Positions 1 through 6,507 of a stretch of 7,938 bases of DNA are shown here, one piece after another. A model generated the notes under the pieces. That model was not told where the DNA came from. It did not search any database and saw only the letters and a program-made list of their open reading frames with translations. The DNA lies in NCBI GenBank assembly GCA_900546995.1, contig URFF01000074.1:1-7938 (forward strand), written 5' to 3'. This DNA comes from an uncultured Sutterella sp. (GTDB lineage: Bacteria; Pseudomonadota; Gammaproteobacteria; Burkholderiales; Burkholderiaceae_F). The translations under genes and the position numbers were made by a program. Within the stretch, counting starts at the first letter, position 1; every line of letters starts with the position of its first letter.

Positions 1-2
1 GT

Positions 3-122
3 ATTCAAAAGCAACTCTGGAAGGGGGCGTTGTGGTCGCCTTCGTACTTTGCGGGTAGCTGTGGGGGTGCGCCGCTTTCGATCATCAAGCAATACATAGA
101 AGAACAAAATACACCGCAATAG
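3..122 (+). CDS. tnpA: IS200/IS605-family TnpA transposase, C-terminal fragment
   Basis: The third forward frame is open from the window edge to a TAG at 120-122 and encodes 39 residues ending in NTPQ. It reads LWKGALWSPSYFAGSCGG followed by a helix with IIKQYIEEQ, the characteristic C-terminus of the small (about 130-150 aa) Y1 HUH transposases of IS200/IS605. In this family the helix tyrosine (Y31 of the fragment) is the nucleophile that forms the 5'-phosphotyrosine link to single-stranded DNA; here it is preserved. The HUH metal-binding motif would lie upstream of the window, so whether the gene is intact cannot be judged. The stop is followed by the element's right-end hairpin and no tnpB is seen, consistent with an IS200-type element carrying tnpA only. 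Confidence 0.85.
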   Translation: MQKQLWKGALWSPSYFAGSCGGAPLSIIKQYIEEQNTPQ

Positions 123-148
123 CCGATTAACATCGGTGTTCCTTACAT

Positions 149-168
149 CCCCGGCATCAATGCAGGGG
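149..168 (+). repeat. Subterminal right-end hairpin of the IS200-like element
   Basis: An imperfect palindrome has outer arms CCCC (149-152) and GGGG (165-168), inner arms GCA (154-156) and TGC (161-163), an opposed G153/A164 mismatch and a TCAA loop (157-160). It starts 26 bp after the tnpA stop. Subterminal hairpins with a mismatch or bulge are the recognition structures that TnpA of this family binds as single-stranded DNA. A smaller 5-bp hairpin (CCGAT/ATCGG, 123-136) lies directly after the stop codon and could act in termination or be chance. The assignment rests on position plus structure. Confidence 0.6.
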
Positions 169-183
169 CTTTACGGAACATAT

Positions 184-551
184 GGTAAACAACTCTGTTT
201 GTATGGCCGGATATTGCCGCATAAACCGCGAAATCGCCGCAATTAAATAAAAACGAGCAAACGAGTCGCTGCAAGAGATTCGAATTCGACCGCTAGGTTT
301 TTCATCTTGATTCTCTAACGGTTCAAATAATTCGTCAGATAGCGCCTCGATACGTTTGGCTTTTTCCCAAAAAGTTTCTCCGTAACCACTCGAGTCGTTC
401 GATGAAAAAGATTGACTCCTAAGCGTCTTTCTAACTCATGAATTTGCCGAGAGGCACTCGGTCGGGAGATATTCAGCAATTGAGCCGCTTCACTAAAACT
501 CTTGGTTTCGGCGATCCGATTAAAGAGTTCAATAACTTTTAGGTGATCCAT
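184..551 (-). pseudogene. LysR-type transcriptional regulator, frameshifted and truncated by IS insertion
   Basis: The ATG at 551-549 opens a typical LysR N-terminus: a winged helix-turn-helix with SFSEAAQLLNISRPSASRQI at residues 18-37, then RRLGVNLFHRTTRVVT. After this threonine (codon 383-381) the frame runs off to a stop at about 315. The adjacent frame picks up at codon 381-379 with GETFWEKAKRIEALSDELFE, then GRIRISCSDSFARFYLIAAI and RFMRQYPAIQTELFT, which is the LysR linker helix and start of the effector domain. The family normally has four or so residues (the LT..(S/A)G region) between these blocks, so a deletion of about 10 or 13 bp is the simplest explanation. Similarity stops at about 184, where the IS200-like right end begins, so most of the effector domain is missing. 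No good Shine-Dalgarno is seen. The gene is divergent from the metallo-hydrolase at 640 and was probably its regulator. Confidence 0.85.
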
Positions 552-572
552 TGTTTTAAATTACTAAACAAT
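550..572. promoter_or_regulatory. Inverted repeat in the divergent lysR/hydrolase intergenic region, candidate LysR operator
   Basis: Perfect 7-bp arms ATTGTTT (550-556) and AAACAAT (566-572) flank a 9-bp AT-rich spacer. The dyad contains T555-N11-A567, the T-N11-A pattern of LysR-family binding sites. It overlaps the lysR start codon and lies 67 bp upstream of the hydrolase start, a usual position for an autoregulatory site in a divergent pair. The intergenic DNA (552-639) is very AT-rich. A possible -10 hexamer for the hydrolase is TAATAT at 613-618, without a convincing -35. The regulator is broken, so the site may now be unused or bound by a paralogue. Confidence 0.4.
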
Positions 573-639
573 TATTGCGATATTTATCATTTATTGTATT
601 GTTTTTGATGATTAATATTCAAGCCAAAGGAGGAATATC

Positions 640-1599
640 ATGAGAAGACGCAATTTACTCATGCTCAGTCTTTTATCAACCTTTGGCGCATTATTACCGA
701 CCAAAATTCTTGCTCAGGCAAGCGATTCGTTAAAAACATGGAGTTCTCAAGACGCCTCCAAGGGTTTTGAAGTCATTGCTAAAACGGGCAAAATGCCGAC
801 AGAGCTCAGTCAGTGGTTAAGGGACGCCGAGATTCAAAAACGAGAACCATATCAGGTATTTGACAATGTCTGGTGGGTCGGCATCACCTGGGTCTCTTCG
901 TGGTTGATCAAAACTTCTGACGGTTTGGTGCTTATTGACACCTTACATGAACCGTTTGTCGACCGCTTGATCAAAAATATTGAAACGCTTGGGTTTAAGT
1001 TATCCGACATTAAATATGTGTTGATGACGCATGGCCACTTTGATCATGTCGGCGGTTACTATAAGTTGAAACCTCTCATGCCGAATGCGCATTTTGCGAT
1101 GACGCAAAAGGGCTGGCAAGAAGCATTTGAAAACAGTCAAGCGAGCGAGGGTAAACCCAATGCTTGGAAGATGCTTCACAAAACCGATCTCATCGTGAAG
1201 GACGGTGATGAAATCTTTTGCGGAGACAGTCGATTCGTGGTGTTGGAGACACCGGGGCACACGTGGGGAACTGCAAGTTATCTTTACGAGGCCAAGTGGG
1301 GCGATCGCCGCTATCGTTGTGTAACGGTTGGAGGTTTAGGATTAAATGCCATTGAATCGAAGTCGCAAATCGAAGCCTATATCAGTAGCATTAAACGTTT
1401 AGCCGACAAGCGCTTGAATGTGGAGGTTGACTTAACCGCTCATCCGTTTTCAACCGGTTTGACGGAAAAAATCCCTTTGATTCAAAAGGTGCGAGCCCCT
1501 GAAGCTCATCCGCTTGTTGATCGAAACGCGTATTTGGAACAACTTCAGAAACTACTATCAAATGCCGAGGCACTTCTTCAGTCCGACAAATACCGGTAA
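640..1599 (+). CDS. Exported metallo-beta-lactamase-fold hydrolase, subclass B3-like
   Basis: This 319-residue protein starts at an ATG preceded by AAGGAGG (627-633) at 6 bp. The N-terminus has RRRNLL followed by a hydrophobic stretch ending near LAQA (residue 27). This is an export signal, possibly twin-arginine type, so the enzyme should act in the periplasm. The metallo-beta-lactamase motif HGHFDH (H131, H133, D135, H136) follows a beta strand ending in LID (D100). Further ligands are H207 in TPGHTWG and H268 in TAHPF. The order H-x-H-x-D-H, H, H, the NVWWVG strand (76-81) and the closing HP motif resemble subclass B3 enzymes of the L1/GOB kind. The fold also serves lactonases, thioesterases and other hydrolases, and the B3 YADS-like strand is here VTVGGLG, so beta-lactam hydrolysis is possible but unproven. 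The C-terminal helix (about 295-315) looks like a family extension. It is divergent from a ruined LysR gene. Confidence 0.85.
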   Translation: MRRRNLLMLSLLSTFGALLPTKILAQASDSLKTWSSQDASKGFEVIAKTGKMPTELSQWLRDAEIQKREPYQVFDNVWWVGITWVSSWLIKTSDGLVLIDTLHEPFVDRLIKNIETLGFKLSDIKYVLMTHGHFDHVGGYYKLKPLMPNAHFAMTQKGWQEAFENSQASEGKPNAWKMLHKTDLIVKDGDEIFCGDSRFVVLETPGHTWGTASYLYEAKWGDRRYRCVTVGGLGLNAIESKSQIEAYISSIKRLADKRLNVEVDLTAHPFSTGLTEKIPLIQKVRAPEAHPLVDRNAYLEQLQKLLSNAEALLQSDKYR

Positions 1600-1623
1600 G
1601 AAATAGGGAGGGGCCAAAGATTA

Positions 1624-1647
1624 AACCGACCGAAAACTCGGTCGGTT
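1624..1647. terminator. Perfect 10-bp stem-loop between convergent genes, probable terminator
   Basis: Arms AACCGACCGA (1624-1633) and TCGGTCGGTT (1638-1647) enclose an AAAC loop, 24 bp past the hydrolase stop. Neither side has a strong T-run: the plus-strand side continues GAATCG, and the minus-strand side continues TTAATCTTT, which is slightly better. It probably ends transcripts from the convergent hydrolase and ppiC units, perhaps bidirectionally, but it is a weaker intrinsic terminator than the one at 6122. Confidence 0.6.
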
Positions 1648-1663
1648 GAATCGAATCGGCAGA

Positions 1664-1695
1664 TAACCCATTACAAGAGTGAATGCAATGGGTTA
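1664..1695. repeat. 9-bp inverted repeat just downstream of ppiC
   Basis: Arms TAACCCATT (1664-1672) and AATGGGTTA (1687-1695) are separated by 14 bp and begin 6 bp beyond the ppiC stop on the minus strand. No T-tract follows in either direction. It may be a transcript-end stabilising stem for the yciB-ppiC mRNA that works together with the stem at 1624-1647. It is supported by sequence symmetry only. Confidence 0.4.
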
Positions 1696-1701
1696 AAACC
1701 A

Positions 1702-2496
1702 TTACTTACCGACGTTAATCTTAGCTTTTTGGAAAAGTTGTTGGATGTTTTCCTGGACCTTGGTTTGAACCAGCATGTTACGATAGTGAGTCTTGCTCTT
1801 TTCGTATTCCGGGAAGAGCTGAGCCTTACGCGTATCGTCAACACGGATCACATAGAAAAGCCCATTGGCACGCACCGGCACTTCGGTGTATGCACCCTTA
1901 TCCAAATTGCGGATCGCATAACCGATCATTTGCGGGTAGCGAGCTGAAGAGGCCCACGTGTCGATCTTACCGCCCTTATCTTTCGTTGCGGTGTCAACGG
2001 AGAACTTCTTCGCAACATCGGCAAACTTGTCACCGTCTTTCAATGCATCGGTAACTTTCTTGGCATCGGCTTCGGTCTTAACCGTGATCACGCTCACCTT
2101 ATATTCGCGATCGCCGTAGATCTTCTTTTGTTCTTCGTAGAACTTCTTCACATCGGCGTCCTTGACCGGGCTCTTTTTGGCATAGTCAGCGACCAATGCG
2201 TTAATCAAAACCGTGTCACGGGCGTTATTGAGAGCTTGCTTGACTTCGGAACGGTTGGCGAGCTTCAAACGGTTGGCTTCTTGCAAAAGGACTTCGCGTT
2301 CAATCATTTGATTGCGAACTTGCATTTCCAATTCCGGCGTGCGTTTCTGGCCGCTCTTGACAATTTGCTGAATAACCGCTTCCTGATCCTTGGCGGAAAT
2401 CGTCTTGCCGTTAACCGTAACCGCCGTCGGAGCGGCAAAGGCCATCGTAGAAGCCAGAGCTAGCGCCAAACCGGCGACTAAAGTTTTATGTTGCAT
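1702..2496 (-). CDS. ppiC: Periplasmic parvulin-type peptidyl-prolyl cis-trans isomerase
   Basis: This 264-residue exported foldase has a Sec signal peptide (residues 1-21, hydrophobic GLALALAS core, AFA cleavage site before AP). Next comes a SurA/PrsA-like N-terminal helical chaperone region (about 24-115), then a rotamase (PPIC) domain (about 128-222) with the parvulin landmarks DGDKFADVAKKFSVD (154-168), the GG turn (175-176) and GLFYVIRVDD (212-221). A basic C-terminal helix follows. By family it catalyses cis-trans isomerisation of Xaa-Pro bonds and helps fold exported or outer-membrane proteins. The ATG start is preceded by AAGGA (minus strand, 2509-2505) at 8 bp. It lies 39 bp after yciB on the same strand, so the two are probably co-transcribed. 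In many Burkholderiales a bolA gene sits between these two (general recollection); none fits here. Confidence 0.92.
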   Translation of the reverse strand: MQHKTLVAGLALALASTMAFAAPTAVTVNGKTISAKDQEAVIQQIVKSGQKRTPELEMQVRNQMIEREVLLQEANRLKLANRSEVKQALNNARDTVLINALVADYAKKSPVKDADVKKFYEEQKKIYGDREYKVSVITVKTEADAKKVTDALKDGDKFADVAKKFSVDTATKDKGGKIDTWASSARYPQMIGYAIRNLDKGAYTEVPVRANGLFYVIRVDDTRKAQLFPEYEKSKTHYRNMLVQTKVQENIQQLFQKAKINVGK

Positions 2497-2535
2497 AACA
2501 ACGATCCTTCTATATATGAATAAAAATAAACTCGA

Positions 2536-3135
2536 TCAATGCTGTTGGTCGATATTTTGCGCTTCTCGTGCATATTTGGCGACATAGAAGCCAACCCCAA
2601 TTGTAAAAAGAAGTGTCAGCCCCAATAGTCCGAAAAGCTTAAAGTCCACCCAGATGTCCATACTGAACGTGTAAGCGACAAAAAGGTTGATAAAACCGAT
2701 TAGCACTAAAAAATAAAGGCAGGCCTTTTCCAGATTGTCCCAAATATTTTCAGGCATCTCAAGCCCCACGAACACCTTTTTAATATAGCCCTTACCCTTA
2801 ATACGACCGTAAATCAAAATGCCGGCGAATAACCAGTAAAGCAGTGTCGGTTTCCACTGAATGAATTCCGGTTTTTGAAAAGCGATCGTCATACCGCCGA
2901 AAAGAACCACCAAAAGCGTTGAAAATACAGCCATTTTGCTCGGTTTCTCACCTCGGGCCAAAATAAATGCCATCTGCAACAAGCTGGCCACAATGATCAC
3001 GGCCGTTGCCGAGACAATCGGAATTAAGTCGGTTGCCACCGGCACGATGGGAGCTAGCTCCGCAGTGTAAGAACCAGCCACCTTAAAGGTGATGAAAAAA
3101 CAGATAACGGGCAGAAGGTCAAAAAAAGCTTTCAC
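2536..3135 (-). CDS. yciB: Inner-membrane protein YciB (septation protein A / IspZ family)
   Basis: This 199-residue polytopic inner-membrane protein has hydrophobic segments at about 4-20, 40-60, 68-86, 98-110, 138-157 and 166-186. It matches E. coli YciB along its length: MK.FFDLLPV at the start, VLFGGMTIAFQKPEFIQWKP at 77-96, IWVDFKLFGL at 161-170, and a basic, polar C-terminus. In E. coli the protein is about 179 aa; the extra 20 residues here sit mainly in the first periplasmic loop (about 21-40). YciB proteins influence cell-envelope synthesis and cell division, but their biochemical activity is not settled. The start is GTG (3135-3133) with only a weak purine-rich AGAAAGA upstream. The gene leads a probable operon with ppiC and diverges from the M16 protease gene; no convincing promoter hexamers were identified. 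Confidence 0.93.
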   Translation of the reverse strand: MKAFFDLLPVICFFITFKVAGSYTAELAPIVPVATDLIPIVSATAVIIVASLLQMAFILARGEKPSKMAVFSTLLVVLFGGMTIAFQKPEFIQWKPTLLYWLFAGILIYGRIKGKGYIKKVFVGLEMPENIWDNLEKACLYFLVLIGFINLFVAYTFSMDIWVDFKLFGLLGLTLLFTIGVGFYVAKYAREAQNIDQQH

Positions 3136-3297
3136 GGCAATCTTTCTGTCAGTGGATATAGACGTTTCAAAAACAAACAGGACGTACTATAGCGCCAATG
3201 GTGTGTTTTTCGCTAAAAACCGCAAAACTTCGATACATCTTTCATGTTAATTGCCGTATCTTGTGGCTGATTTTCGTTAAACTAGCAAACCTAACAT

Positions 3298-3327
3298 CGA
3301 TAATAATCTTCGCGATTGTGATTATCG
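3298..3327 (+). promoter_or_regulatory. Bulged stem-loop abutting the Shine-Dalgarno of the M16 protease gene
   Basis: An 11-bp stem pairs CGATAAT (3298-3304) with ATTATCG (3321-3327), then AATC (3305-3308) with GATT (3314-3317). It has a GTG bulge (3318-3320) on one side and a TTCGC loop. The stem ends on the first G of the GGAGG at 3327-3331, so folding of the leader RNA could affect ribosome access. Pairing is read directly from the sequence; any regulatory role is inference. Confidence 0.4.
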
Positions 3328-3331
3328 GAGG
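3327..3331 (+). promoter_or_regulatory. Ribosome binding site fixing a GTG start
   Basis: GGAGG lies 7 bp upstream of GTG at 3339-3341. The reading frame is open further upstream to an ATG at 3198, but that ATG has no Shine-Dalgarno and would place about 47 unrelated residues before an otherwise normal signal sequence. This site therefore decides the start. Confidence 0.75.
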
Positions 3332-3338
3332 CTATACT

Positions 3339-6104
3339 GTGAAATCCCTGAAATGGATTGCGGTCACGGGCGTTGTGTTAGCCTGTGCGGCGGCAATTGG
3401 CTATTGGCAAAAGGATACGAAAGCTCCTATGAATGAAACTCAGCACGTTGAAGCGGCAAAAGCCCAGAAAATGCACACGGTTGAAGGCGTCACTGAATAT
3501 CGCCTCAATAACGGTTTGCGCGTTTTACTTTTTCCTGATTCGAGTAAACCCACGATTACTGTTAACATGACTTATCTTGTGGGTTCTCGCCACGAAGGCT
3601 ATGGCGAAACCGGCATGGCTCACCTCTTGGAACATCTCATGTTCAAGGGTTCGAAAAACTATCCGGAACCCACGAAAGAATTCACCAAACGCGGTTTCCG
3701 CATGAACGGATCCACGTGGCTTGATCGTACCAATTATTTCGTGTCCTTTACGGCGACCGAAGACAATTTGGATTGGGCGCTCGGTTGGAGTGCTGATGCG
3801 ATGACCAATTCCTTTATCGCCCAAAAGGATTTGGACACGGAAATGACCGTGGTGCGAAACGAGTTTGAAATGGGGGAAAATAACCCCGTGAACGTTTTGC
3901 TCAAACGCATGCAATCTGTGCTTTTTGATTGGCATAACTACGGCAACAGCACAATCGGTGCCAGAAGCGATATCGAGCACGTCAAAATTGAGAACCTCCA
4001 AGCTTTCTACCATCGCTACTACCAACCGGATAATGCTGTCTTGACAGTGTCGGGCAAATTTGATGAAGTTGAAACCCTTGCAAAGATCGAACGGATTTTC
4101 GGCGCTATCCCGAAGCCCGATCGTGAGTTGCCTCAACTTTGGACTGAAGAACCGGTGGCCGATGGTCCTCGTTACTTTGAAATTCGCCGTTCCGGTGAAA
4201 TGAAGGTGGTTAGCGTTGCTTATCGCATTCCGAGCGCACTGCACCCTGACGGACAACTCATCAACCTCGGTGCTGATGTCATGGGGGATACTCCTCGTGG
4301 TCGTCTGCACAAGGCGCTGGTTGAAACAGGGATTGCCACTCAAGTCTTTGCCTGGCCCATGCCGGCTCATGATCCCGGTTTCGCTTTCTTTGCCGCCATG
4401 CTTCCCAAAGACGGCGATGAAGTGAAAGCCCGTGAAATTCTAGTCGACACCGTGGAATCGGCGTTCAAAGAAAAAGCCTTGACACAGGACGAACTTTCTT
4501 TGATGGCTCGTGAAGAAAAAACGCTTTATGAGCGCATGTTTGCCGACCCGGAAGCGTTTGGTGTGGATATTTCCGACTACATCGCATTGGGTGATTGGCG
4601 ACTTTTCTTTATCCATCGCGACAGCTGGGAGAAGATGAAGGCCGAGGACGTAGCATCGGCTTGGAGTCGTTATTTTGTGCGTGATAACCGTGTCGTCGGT
4701 GTTTTCATTCCCGATGATAAACCGCAGCGGGCTCAAATGACGCCTGCGCCCACGCTTGAAGAGGTGTTGTCGCAATACGAATTTAAGACTCAAGGTCAGG
4801 AAGCTGAAGTCTTTGATTCAAGTCCCGACAATTTAAATGTTCGCACCGAGCGCTTCAGTATCGGTGATGTCAATGTTGCGCTCTTACCGAAAAAGACCCG
4901 TGGTCAGACCGTTGTCGTTCGAACCAATTTCCGATTCGGCGACTATGAAACCCGTGCCGGCAAACGTGCCATTGGCCTTTTAATGAGCGGTATGTTTGAG
5001 CGCGGAACTTCCACGATGAATCGCAATGAGATTACCGACCAATTTACGAAACTACAAATCGACGGTGGCGTGGGTAGTTACACGACGACACGTGACAATT
5101 TGGCAGCCTCCTTGGCTTTGATGACTCAGCTTTGGTCCGATTCAACGATGCCGGTTAAAGACTTTGAGGAATTAAAGGCTGAAATGGCAAACGACATTCA
5201 ATCGCGAATGGATGACCCGAGAATTCTCGCTCGTGACGCTGTAGCTGAACACTTTAATCATTATCCGAAAAACGATCCTCGCTATCGTTTAACGAGTAAG
5301 GAATTAAAGGCTGCTGTGGACGCCGCAACGCTTGATGACGTTAAAGCCTACTATGACAACCAATTTGGTATTGCACGTGGCGAAATTTCCATCGTGGGTG
5401 ACTTTGATGCGCAAGCCGTTAAGGCTCAATTAGAAGAGCTTTTAAAGGCAAAGGTGTCAAAGGTTCCTTACGAGCGTATTGTTCGTGAGTATCAACCGGT
5501 CGCCGGTACCCATATCATCATCGACACACCCGATAAAGAAAACGCGACCATCATGGCGCAGCTTACCTTTGAAGGAAATAAAAACGATGAGGATGCCATT
5601 GCGATGCATGTGGCCAATTGGATCTTCGGTGGCAGTAATGGTCTTTCCAACCGTTTGATGATGCGCTTGCGTCAAAAGGAAGGTTTAAGTTACGGCGCCG
5701 GCAGTTCTCTTTTACTTCCCGCATTCGGTAACGAAGCCACTTGGGTGATGCAAGCGATCCTTGCTCCGCAGAACTTAAAGAAAGCCGAGGCGGCGCTTTA
5801 TGAGGAAATTGATCGCGTGATTAAAGAAGGCTTTACACAAGAAGAGCTTGATGAAGCCAAAAAGGGTTATATCGATTATCGCGCCATCAATCGAAGTCAA
5901 GACGCATTGGTCGCTTCCCAATGGGTTGCCCTCATGCAAGAAGGTAGCGACTGGACCGAATCCAAAGAAAACGATGAGAAGATTAAAAATCTCACCTTGG
6001 ACGAAGTCAATGCTGCTTTCCGTAAGATGGTTAAACGCGAAAACCTCACAGTAGTTTTAGCCGGTGACCAGAAAAAAGCGATCGATCAGATAGGTGAAAA
6101 TTAA
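3339..6104 (+). CDS. M16 (pitrilysin/insulinase) family zinc metalloprotease
   Basis: This 921-residue protein is read from a GTG with GGAGG 7 bp upstream. It opens with a basic start and a hydrophobic segment (about 5-22, WIAVTGVVLACAAAIGYW), an export signal or membrane anchor, so the enzyme should face the periplasm. A cysteine at residue 15 lies in VLAC, a poor lipobox. The first M16 repeat has the inverted zinc motif HLLEH (H95, E98, H99) and the third ligand E175 in VVRNEFE, 76 residues after H99, the spacing usual for the family. The second repeat (from about 490) has LLMSGMFERG where the motif would be, so it is non-catalytic. It keeps the substrate-binding R/Y motif, R778 and Y785, in MRLRQKEGLSYG. 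The length fits single-chain proteases with two active/inactive repeat pairs that degrade peptides in an enclosed chamber. A strong terminator follows the stop. The specific substrate is unknown. Confidence 0.92.
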   Translation: MKSLKWIAVTGVVLACAAAIGYWQKDTKAPMNETQHVEAAKAQKMHTVEGVTEYRLNNGLRVLLFPDSSKPTITVNMTYLVGSRHEGYGETGMAHLLEHLMFKGSKNYPEPTKEFTKRGFRMNGSTWLDRTNYFVSFTATEDNLDWALGWSADAMTNSFIAQKDLDTEMTVVRNEFEMGENNPVNVLLKRMQSVLFDWHNYGNSTIGARSDIEHVKIENLQAFYHRYYQPDNAVLTVSGKFDEVETLAKIERIFGAIPKPDRELPQLWTEEPVADGPRYFEIRRSGEMKVVSVAYRIPSALHPDGQLINLGADVMGDTPRGRLHKALVETGIATQVFAWPMPAHDPGFAFFAAMLPKDGDEVKAREILVDTVESAFKEKALTQDELSLMAREEKTLYERMFADPEAFGVDISDYIALGDWRLFFIHRDSWEKMKAEDVASAWSRYFVRDNRVVGVFIPDDKPQRAQMTPAPTLEEVLSQYEFKTQGQEAEVFDSSPDNLNVRTERFSIGDVNVALLPKKTRGQTVVVRTNFRFGDYETRAGKRAIGLLMSGMFERGTSTMNRNEITDQFTKLQIDGGVGSYTTTRDNLAASLALMTQLWSDSTMPVKDFEELKAEMANDIQSRMDDPRILARDAVAEHFNHYPKNDPRYRLTSKELKAAVDAATLDDVKAYYDNQFGIARGEISIVGDFDAQAVKAQLEELLKAKVSKVPYERIVREYQPVAGTHIIIDTPDKENATIMAQLTFEGNKNDEDAIAMHVANWIFGGSNGLSNRLMMRLRQKEGLSYGAGSSLLLPAFGNEATWVMQAILAPQNLKKAEAALYEEIDRVIKEGFTQEELDEAKKGYIDYRAINRSQDALVASQWVALMQEGSDWTESKENDEKIKNLTLDEVNAAFRKMVKRENLTVVLAGDQKKAIDQIGEN

Positions 6105-6121
6105 CTTCTAACAACTATCAA

Positions 6122-6151
6122 AAAGCCTCGGTCAAGCGACCGAGGCTTTTC
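6122..6151 (+). terminator. Strong intrinsic terminator of the M16 protease gene
   Basis: A perfect 13-bp stem, AAAAGCCTCGGTC (6122-6134) with GACCGAGGCTTTT (6139-6151) around an AAGC loop, begins 17 bp past the stop codon. It gives a GC-rich stem followed by TTTTCTT. It is also the likely insertion landmark of the group IIC intron relic that starts four bases later. Confidence 0.92.
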
Positions 6152-6154
6152 TTG

Positions 6155-6490
6155 TGCGCACGACATGTGCGCTGTACTAGCGGGTGCAAGTCCCGTAGAC
6201 GAGCTGATAGGGCCAAGATCCAGCTTAAGGCAACTTGTGCTCCGCTAGGAGTAGGGGGAAGGAAACCGGCGGCAAATCCCCGGGGTTACGAACAGGAACC
6301 TCATATAAGGCCAAGCCAGTGGATGAGTGTGCAGGAGAACACGAAATCCAATACCTATCCAGAAACTGGCAGGGTAAAGGAGGAGCCTACATGGGGAGAA
6401 AGACAGCGTGCTTACTCGTGGAGGCCTCTGACGCAGTCACCAGACTGTAGTAACAACGAAGGCAGAGGAGTCAGCAGAGGCCATAGTAGC
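6155..6490 (+). mobile_element. Truncated group II intron (bacterial class C / IIC), 5' part only
   Basis: The sequence begins with GTGCGC, the GUGYG-type 5' end of group II introns, within a 6-bp hairpin (GCGCAC/GTGCGC, 6157-6173, loop GACAT). Conserved IIC domain I-III landmarks follow in order: CGGGTGCAAGTCCCG (6181-6195); GGAACCTCATATAAGGCC (about 6295-6312); AGTGGATGAGT (6318-6328); GGGGAGAAAGACAGCGTGC (6393-6411) with CTTACTCGTGGAGG; and GTCAGCAGAGGCCATAGTAG (6470-6489). This matches my recollection of the Oceanobacillus iheyensis IIC intron. After CATAGTAG the similarity ends: there is no reverse transcriptase/maturase frame and no domain V or VI before ygfZ ends at 6508. A full IIC intron is near 2 kb, so about five-sixths is missing and it cannot splice. 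Position directly after an intrinsic terminator is the known target preference of this class. The 3' limit is approximate. Together with the terminator it accounts for the whole 6105-6507 gap. Confidence 0.88.
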
Positions 6491-6507
6491 TCAAGCCTCT
6501 CTTCAGA

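Larger units (their letters stand above)
1..175 (+). mobile_element. Right end of an IS200/IS605-family insertion sequence (left part outside window)
   Basis: This stretch holds the 3' end of a Y1-type transposase gene followed by about 50 bp of non-coding DNA with a subterminal hairpin at 149-168. That is the organisation of IS200/IS605 elements, which move as single strands and have end hairpins rather than inverted terminal repeats. The element lies inside a LysR-type gene read on the other strand: recognisable LysR coding sequence starts again at about 184. The exact right cleavage site cannot be fixed without the left flank or an uninterrupted copy. It should lie between the end of the hairpin (168) and about 184, and the value of 175 is an estimate. 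Family assignment is confident, boundaries are not. Confidence 0.8.

Noticed and set aside
1391..1702. 103-codon minus-strand frame across the hydrolase 3' end and the intergenic stems
   Set aside because: It runs antisense to the hydrolase and through two inverted repeats, with no family resemblance.
3198..3338. Upstream ATG that would lengthen the M16 protease by 47 residues
   Set aside because: It has no Shine-Dalgarno. The GTG at 3339 has GGAGG at 7 bp and begins directly with a normal signal sequence. The open extension also covers the leader hairpin.
3525..4370. 281-codon open frame on the minus strand inside the M16 gene
   Set aside because: It is antisense to strongly conserved M16 motifs, with no recognisable domain and no independent start signal; a shadow of the real gene's codon use.
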